NCBI GenBank assembly: GCA_963717475.1
Contig: OY970337.1
Span: 1,054,001-1,118,000 of the forward strand
Direction: 5' to 3'
Length of the DNA: 64,000 bases
Source of the DNA: AC-32 sp963717475
Lineage (GTDB): Bacteria > Actinomycetota > Thermoleophilia > Gaiellales > Gaiellaceae
Shown: positions 60,130 to 64,000 of the stretch, one piece after another
How positions within the stretch are numbered: position 1 is the stretch's first letter
How the letters are laid out: each line of letters opens with the position of its first letter
Made by a program: the position numbers and the translations under genes
The notes under the pieces: model-generated
The model's database searches: none
What the model was told of the DNA's origin: nothing
Seen by the model: only the letters and a program-made list of their open reading frames with translations

Positions 60130-60505
60130 ATGGAACGCTCGACCGAGTTCGTGGCGCTCGGGCACGCCGGCTCCGAGAACTACGCAGGGCTCGAGACCTT
60201 CGAGAATCCCGGCGTCGCGAGCGTGGAGATGCGCAGCGACGAGCTGACGGCCGTCTGCCCGATCACCGGCCAGCCGGACCTCTACACCGCGACGATCACG
60301 TACCGGCCAAAAGACGCTTTGTCTGGAATCGAAATCGCTCAAGCTCTACCTGAGCAGCTTCCGCAACGAGGGCGCCTTCTGCGAGGCGCTCGCCGTGCGG
60401 ATCCGCGACGACGTCGCGGCCGCGCTCGAGCTTCCCGCCACCGAGGTGACGGTGGAGCTCGAGCAGAAGGCGCGCGGCGGGATCACGATCACCGCCGAGG
60501 CGTAG
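60130..60505 (+). pseudogene. queF: preQ0 reductase QueF, frameshifted
   Basis: About 124 residues if one T in the TTT at 60318-60320 is removed. VEMRSDELTAVCPITGQPDL, then the catalytic Cys in KDACLESKSLKLYLSSFRNE, and VTVELEQKARGGITI. Reduces preQ0 to preQ1 for queuosine, the pathway of queG at the other end of the window. As sequenced, the frame breaks exactly at the catalytic Cys. The correction matches the unimodular QueF family. Confidence 0.85.
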
Positions 60506-60517
60506 GTCTACGCCCGG

Positions 60518-61366
60518 ATGAAGGTCGAGCGGGCGAAGGATGCGGACGAGTTCCTCGCGCGGGCAGGCGAGTTCCTGCTCGCCCGCGAAGCCGTGCACAA
60601 CCTCCCGCTCGGGTTGTGTTCGCGGCTGCGCACGCACCCGCTTCTCTACGGCGAGAAGCCGTACTTCGCGGTCGCGGTCGAGGGTGACGACGTCGTCGCC
60701 GCGACAATGCGAACGCCGCCGCACAACCTGATCCTCAGCGCAGTCGACGACCCTGCCGCTCTCGAGCCGCTGGCCGACGACGCCGCGGCGGCGTTCGGGT
60801 CCTTGCCGGGTGTCGGCGGGCCGCGGGAGCCCGTCGGGCGATTCGCCGGGATCTGGCAGACCCGCACGGGGGCGAAGGCGGAGATCTCGATGCGGATGCG
60901 GATCTACGAGGCCGAGGAGACGCGCCCGCCGGAAGGAGTACCGGGCCGGATGCGCCCCTACGAGGACCGCGACCGCGCACTCGTGATCGCGTGGATGGAC
61001 GCGTTCGTGGACGAGGCGATGAGCGAACCGCCGCCGGAGACGTCGCAGGAATGGCTGGAGCGCCGCCTCGACGACCCGGACAGCAGAATCCTGATCTGGG
61101 AGGTCGGCGGCGAGCCCGTCTCGATGGGCGGCCACGGCGGCAGCACCCCGAACGGGGCTCGGATCGGGCCGATCTACACGCCGCCCGAACTACGGCGTCG
61201 CGGCTATGCCAGCGCGCTCACGGCCGGGCTGACACAGATGCTGCTCGATCGCGGTCGGCGCTTCTGCTTCCTCTTCACCGACCTAGCGAACCCCACGTCG
61301 AACTCGATCTACCAGCAGATCGGCTACCGGCCCGTCGCCTACGTCGACCAATGGAGCTTCAGCTAG
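60518..61366 (+). CDS. GNAT acetyltransferase with N-terminal extension
   Basis: 282 residues. The C-terminal GNAT domain includes IGPIYTPPELRRRGYASALT (acetyl-CoA loop) and FTDLANPTSNSIYQQIGYRP. The N-terminal ~130 residues (EFLLAREAVHNLPLGLCSRL; PYFAVAVEGDDVVAATMRTP) resemble a second, degenerate GNAT half, as in actinobacterial tandem GNATs. Substrate unknown. Starts 12 bp after queF. Confidence 0.8.
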   Translation: MKVERAKDADEFLARAGEFLLAREAVHNLPLGLCSRLRTHPLLYGEKPYFAVAVEGDDVVAATMRTPPHNLILSAVDDPAALEPLADDAAAAFGSLPGVGGPREPVGRFAGIWQTRTGAKAEISMRMRIYEAEETRPPEGVPGRMRPYEDRDRALVIAWMDAFVDEAMSEPPPETSQEWLERRLDDPDSRILIWEVGGEPVSMGGHGGSTPNGARIGPIYTPPELRRRGYASALTAGLTQMLLDRGRRFCFLFTDLANPTSNSIYQQIGYRPVAYVDQWSFS

Positions 61367-61791
61367 CCGCAGCGGTTTTCGCCGAGTCTCCCCGCCAGCA
61401 CCGGCTCCTCGGCCTCGAGCCCCTGGAAGCACTGGCCGCAGAGGCCGACCACCGACTTGGCCTGAGCCAGCAGGTGTGACCGCACGTTGATCGGAAGCTT
61501 CACGCGGCCGAGATCCAGCAAGAGCTTGCCGGTCACCCGCTCCTGCGCCGGAGTCCCCATCTCGGAGAACTTCTGCAGCGGCGCCTGGATCTGCCGCAGG
61601 CGCCGGATGTCGGCGTAAACGTGCACAACCGCCCGGCGCTGGGCGGCGGTCAGCCGGCAAGGCTTGAGCGCGCCGGTCGTGGTCGTCGACGGGGCCGAAG
61701 CTGCGCGGTGCGGACTCCCGCCCCCGCAGCCGGCCGCAGCAGCCGCCAACGAGACCGCGCAGAGAGCGACAAGCATTCCTGGCAGGGCCAT
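61363..61791 (-). CDS. Small putative lipoprotein
   Basis: 142 residues from ATG 61791. Lipoprotein signal MLVALCAVSLAAAAAGCGGG, Ser/Thr linker, then a helical domain (AAQRRAVVHVYADIRRLRQI) and three cysteines at the end (LCGQCFQGLE, ENRCG). Resembles the lipoprotein at 48.9 kb in layout. Overlaps the convergent GNAT stop by 4 bp. Function unknown. Confidence 0.65.
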   Translation of the reverse strand: MALPGMLVALCAVSLAAAAAGCGGGSPHRAASAPSTTTTGALKPCRLTAAQRRAVVHVYADIRRLRQIQAPLQKFSEMGTPAQERVTGKLLLDLGRVKLPINVRSHLLAQAKSVVGLCGQCFQGLEAEEPVLAGRLGENRCG

Positions 61792-61886
61792 CAAGAAGCG
61801 GTTACCGGGTACTTCCACCGGGAAACACGCCCGAGGGCACGCAGGCTCCGGGCCGCTCACGGCAGGCCCGGAGCCCGAGCGCGTTC

Positions 61887-63089
61887 TCAGTGGTGGTGAC
61901 CGGTGGTGATCCGAATGATCCGGCCTTCCCCGGCGGGGAAGCCGAACCCGTTCTCGCTGACGTAGAACGCGCCGTCATGGCCGATCGTCATCCCGGTCGG
62001 GAAGACGAGGCCCGAGACGATCGTCTCGGCAGGGTGACCGCCGCGCACGCGGACGATCGCGCCCGTCCCGGGAGTCGGACCCCCGGGAGTCGTGCTCATC
62101 TCGAGCGCGTATAGCTTGCCGCCGCGGAACGCGAGCCCGAGCACCTGCTCGAGACCCGTCGCCTTCTGCGTGAGCGTGCCGTTGTGACCTAGCTTCCAGA
62201 CGCTCTCGTTCGGCACGTCGCCGTCCGGAGGGCCGAAGACGCCAAGGTTCCCGATGAAGAAGTCCGGCGCCTGCCCGTGATGGTGGAAACCGCGGCCGTG
62301 ATGCTTCTTGGCATGCCGCTGCGCGATCGCCGTCGGGACGACGTGCCCGAGCTGCGCGGAGATGTCGACCACGCGGTTGATGTCGCCGTGCCCCGTCACG
62401 TGGTCGAGCTCGCCCTGGTTGGAGTCCATCGGGTAGAGCGCTCCGCCGGAAGCGATCATGCTGTACCAGGTCCCGTCCGGCTCGAGGTCGTCGTCGTCCG
62501 GGTTCGCGACGGGATGCGTGGCCCGCCACGCGCTCAGGTCGGCGATCAGCGACCAGTTGCCGCCGTGGCCGACGCGGAAGACGCCGTTCGGAATCGTCGG
62601 AACGCCATGCGAGCAGCCCGCGCCTGCCAGCAGCCCGTAGAGCCGGTGCCCGACGAAGGCGACGCTCGAGACCCCGCTGACCAGGCTGCCGATCGCGGGA
62701 CTCGTCTGGCTCGACGGCAGCGCGTCCACGACCGTCGAAACGTGGCCGTGCCGGTCCACCTTCGAGACCCGTCCACCCATTACCGGGTCGTTGGTGCTCC
62801 CGAAGTACGGAGCAGCGTCACCGTGCGCCTGTCCGTACGGACAGGCGTCGTCGAACGAGTTGTGCGTGCCACCGAGCCCGCCCTCGGCGACGTAGAGCTT
62901 TCCGTCGGGCCCGAACGTGAGGCCTCGCGGGTTGTTGAAGCCGGTCGCGAAGACCGACATCGTGACCGTTCCGTGACTCTTGCCGTGGCCGTGGCCCTTG
63001 CCGTGCTTCACGCCCACGGATGCCTGGGCGCTCCCGATCGCAAGGACGAGGGCGGCGGCGGCGCAGAAGACGAACAGGCTTCGTCTCAT
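61887..63089 (-). CDS. Secreted beta-propeller protein (ScyD/ScyE-like)
   Basis: 400 residues from ATG 63089, with GGGGGAGAAG upstream as ribosome-binding site. Signal peptide (LFVFCAAAALVLAIGSAQAS), a His/Gly/Lys-rich segment, then NHL-type propeller blades: FNNPRGLTFGPDGKLYVAEG, GGRVSKVDRHGHVSTVVDAL, GLVFPTGMTIGHDGAFYVSE. Histidine clusters (KKHHGRGFHHHG; terminal GHHH) could bind metal. ScyD/E-like proteins are exported with unclear roles. Confidence 0.8.
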   Translation of the reverse strand: MRRSLFVFCAAAALVLAIGSAQASVGVKHGKGHGHGKSHGTVTMSVFATGFNNPRGLTFGPDGKLYVAEGGLGGTHNSFDDACPYGQAHGDAAPYFGSTNDPVMGGRVSKVDRHGHVSTVVDALPSSQTSPAIGSLVSGVSSVAFVGHRLYGLLAGAGCSHGVPTIPNGVFRVGHGGNWSLIADLSAWRATHPVANPDDDDLEPDGTWYSMIASGGALYPMDSNQGELDHVTGHGDINRVVDISAQLGHVVPTAIAQRHAKKHHGRGFHHHGQAPDFFIGNLGVFGPPDGDVPNESVWKLGHNGTLTQKATGLEQVLGLAFRGGKLYALEMSTTPGGPTPGTGAIVRVRGGHPAETIVSGLVFPTGMTIGHDGAFYVSENGFGFPAGEGRIIRITTGHHH

Positions 63090-63136
63090 TGCTTCTCCCC
63101 CTTCTCCGGTTCCCGGGACCTTATCGCGGCTCTGCA

Positions 63137-63167
63137 GCGGAGGGCGCGGTCCGGCCGCGCCCTCCGC
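63137..63167 (-). terminator. Hairpin terminator after the Ig-like protein gene
   Basis: GCGGAGGGCGCGG and CCGCGCCCTCCGC form a 13-bp perfect stem with a 5-nt loop, 9 bp after the stop at 63177. No T-run, as common in high-GC genomes. Confidence 0.7.
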
Positions 63168-63176
63168 CATAAGTCG

Positions 63177-64000
63177 TTAACAGAACGTCGCGACGATCGT
63201 CCCCGTGCCCGGGTGGCCGGGGTTCGGCCCGTAGCCCGGGTCGGTGTGGACGACCACGATGCTGCCCCAGGTGCCGGAGACCGTGCTGCCGGACTGGGTG
63301 ACCGAGCTCGCGACGAGCACGCCCATGTAGGACGGCACGTTGTCGGGTGGATTCCCGGCATTGCCGGTCCGGGTCGTGAAGCTCGTCCCGCACACCTCGG
63401 CCGGGCTCTGCTGCGGCAACGTGGTCACGTTGGCCGCGAAGCCCTTGAAGGCCGGCGGCGCGAGGCCGCCCGAGAGGCTGTTCAGGCTCGACCACGAGTG
63501 GCTCCACCAGGTCAGGGTGTCGCCCGCGCCCGCTCCTGCGACCGTCTGGTCGCCGAAAGCGAAGGCGCCGCGGCTCGGGAAGGCGAAGACGACAACATCG
63601 GCACTGTCGGACGAGCCGAGGTAGTAGTCGTCGCCCGCGAAGGTCGCGGTGATCGTCTTCGGCCCGAGCGAGCCGGAGACGTTGATCGAGCAGCCGACGT
63701 GGCCGGCGGCGTCGGTCGTCCCGCTGCACGTCTGGCCGTCGAGCGTGAAGGTCACGGTCTGGCCGGGCGGCGAGGGCGGAGGTGAGCCTCCGTCGCCATC
63801 GTCGTCGTTCGCGCCGTCCTCGACGAGGGTCGCGGTCACGTTCATCGTCCCGCCCGACAGGATCACGGTCGGCCCGGTGTACGTGAGCGTCGTCTCCTCC
63901 TTGGTGATCGTGAACGACTCGCTGTCGGAGCTCGGCCCGTAGACGGAGTCGCCCGCGAAGGCGGCCGTGACGGTGTACGCGCCGGGAATCTGCGTGATGA
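63177..64000 (-). CDS. Large secreted Ig-repeat protein, N-terminus beyond the window
   Basis: The C-terminal ~274 residues are visible and the frame stays open to base 64000. Bacterial Ig-like (Big-type) repeats: IPGAYTVTAAFAGDSVYGPS, VTFTLDGQTCSGTTDAAGHV and GPKTITATFAGDDYYLGSSD, with an Asp/Gly-Pro linker between. The final ~120 residues (FPSRGAFAFGDQTVAG to GTGTIVATFC) form a separate domain ending in Cys. Probably surface or matrix protein. Confidence 0.75.
   Translation of the reverse strand, partial: ITQIPGAYTVTAAFAGDSVYGPSSDSESFTITKEETTLTYTGPTVILSGGTMNVTATLVEDGANDDDGDGGSPPPSPPGQTVTFTLDGQTCSGTTDAAGHVGCSINVSGSLGPKTITATFAGDDYYLGSSDSADVVVFAFPSRGAFAFGDQTVAGAGAGDTLTWWSHSWSSLNSLSGGLAPPAFKGFAANVTTLPQQSPAEVCGTSFTTRTGNAGNPPDNVPSYMGVLVASSVTQSGSTVSGTWGSIVVVHTDPGYGPNPGHPGTGTIVATFC

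Overview
The window is high-GC, densely packed bacterial chromosome, almost entirely ordinary actinobacterial-type coding DNA. PASTA-tailed exported proteins, a 2-phosphoglycerate kinase with a cyclic 2,3-diphosphoglycerate synthetase, an Rpf-like cell-wall hydrolase and a very high share of leaderless GTG/ATG genes best fit a deep-branching actinobacterium such as a Thermoleophilia (Gaiella/Solirubrobacter-like) member. This is inferred from gene content; there is no rRNA. I see no prophage, insertion sequence or CRISPR array.

Layout. 0-6.1 kb: queG (cut by the window edge), an MDR oxidoreductase, and a potassium-type module (KimA-like transporter, UspA protein, KdpE-like regulator, short KdpD-like kinase). 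6.1-12.8 kb: small genes, then a minus-strand run: DUF47 + PiT phosphate transporter, metallophosphoesterase, cyclic-2,3-diphosphoglycerate synthetase, 2-phosphoglycerate kinase, GlpX. 12.8-18.1 kb: nuclease-like protein, hypoxanthine phosphoribosyltransferase with no normal start codon, MntH behind a DtxR/MntR-type box, M23 peptidase, cytochrome c maturation genes. 18.1-30.3 kb: TIM-barrel protein, a frameshifted cyclase/ATPase, phosphohexomutase, a small overlapping run (secreted protein, thioesterase, fRMsr, sulfatase-like), a repeat-rich convergent intergenic region, and rel. 30.3-36.2 kb: recJ plus a coupled operon of patatin phospholipase, GH19 lysozyme/chitinase, cysteine amidase and a membrane protein. 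36.2-38.6 kb: accessory genes. 38.6-49.8 kb: ruvCAB, tandem cupredoxin-PASTA proteins, yebC-pdxT, a response regulator/kinase pair, pdxS. 49.9-50.2 kb: a CAT-anticodon tRNA and a duplicate of its 5' half. 50.2-64 kb: MFS/MarR pair, YjbQ, phosphoesterase, principal-type sigma factor, Rpf-like enzyme, MFS, two sulfotransferases, a deoxyribosyltransferase-like gene divergent from queF, and exported proteins.

Three properties cut across the window. (1) Many genes start 6-8 nt after a TANNNT-like -10 box with no room for a Shine-Dalgarno, so leaderless transcription is the main mode; two divergent pairs, both involving queuosine genes, appear to share one overlapping -10. (2) At least seven recognisable genes carry a single-base frameshift (cyclase, membrane protein, cupredoxin-PASTA 1, pdxS, a Thr-rich lipoprotein, an MFS transporter, queF). 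In such essential-type families this points at least partly to assembly errors, and coordinates there are composite. (3) The most interesting candidate systems are the phosphate-uptake/cyclic-diphosphoglycerate operon and the phospholipase/lysozyme/amidase operon.
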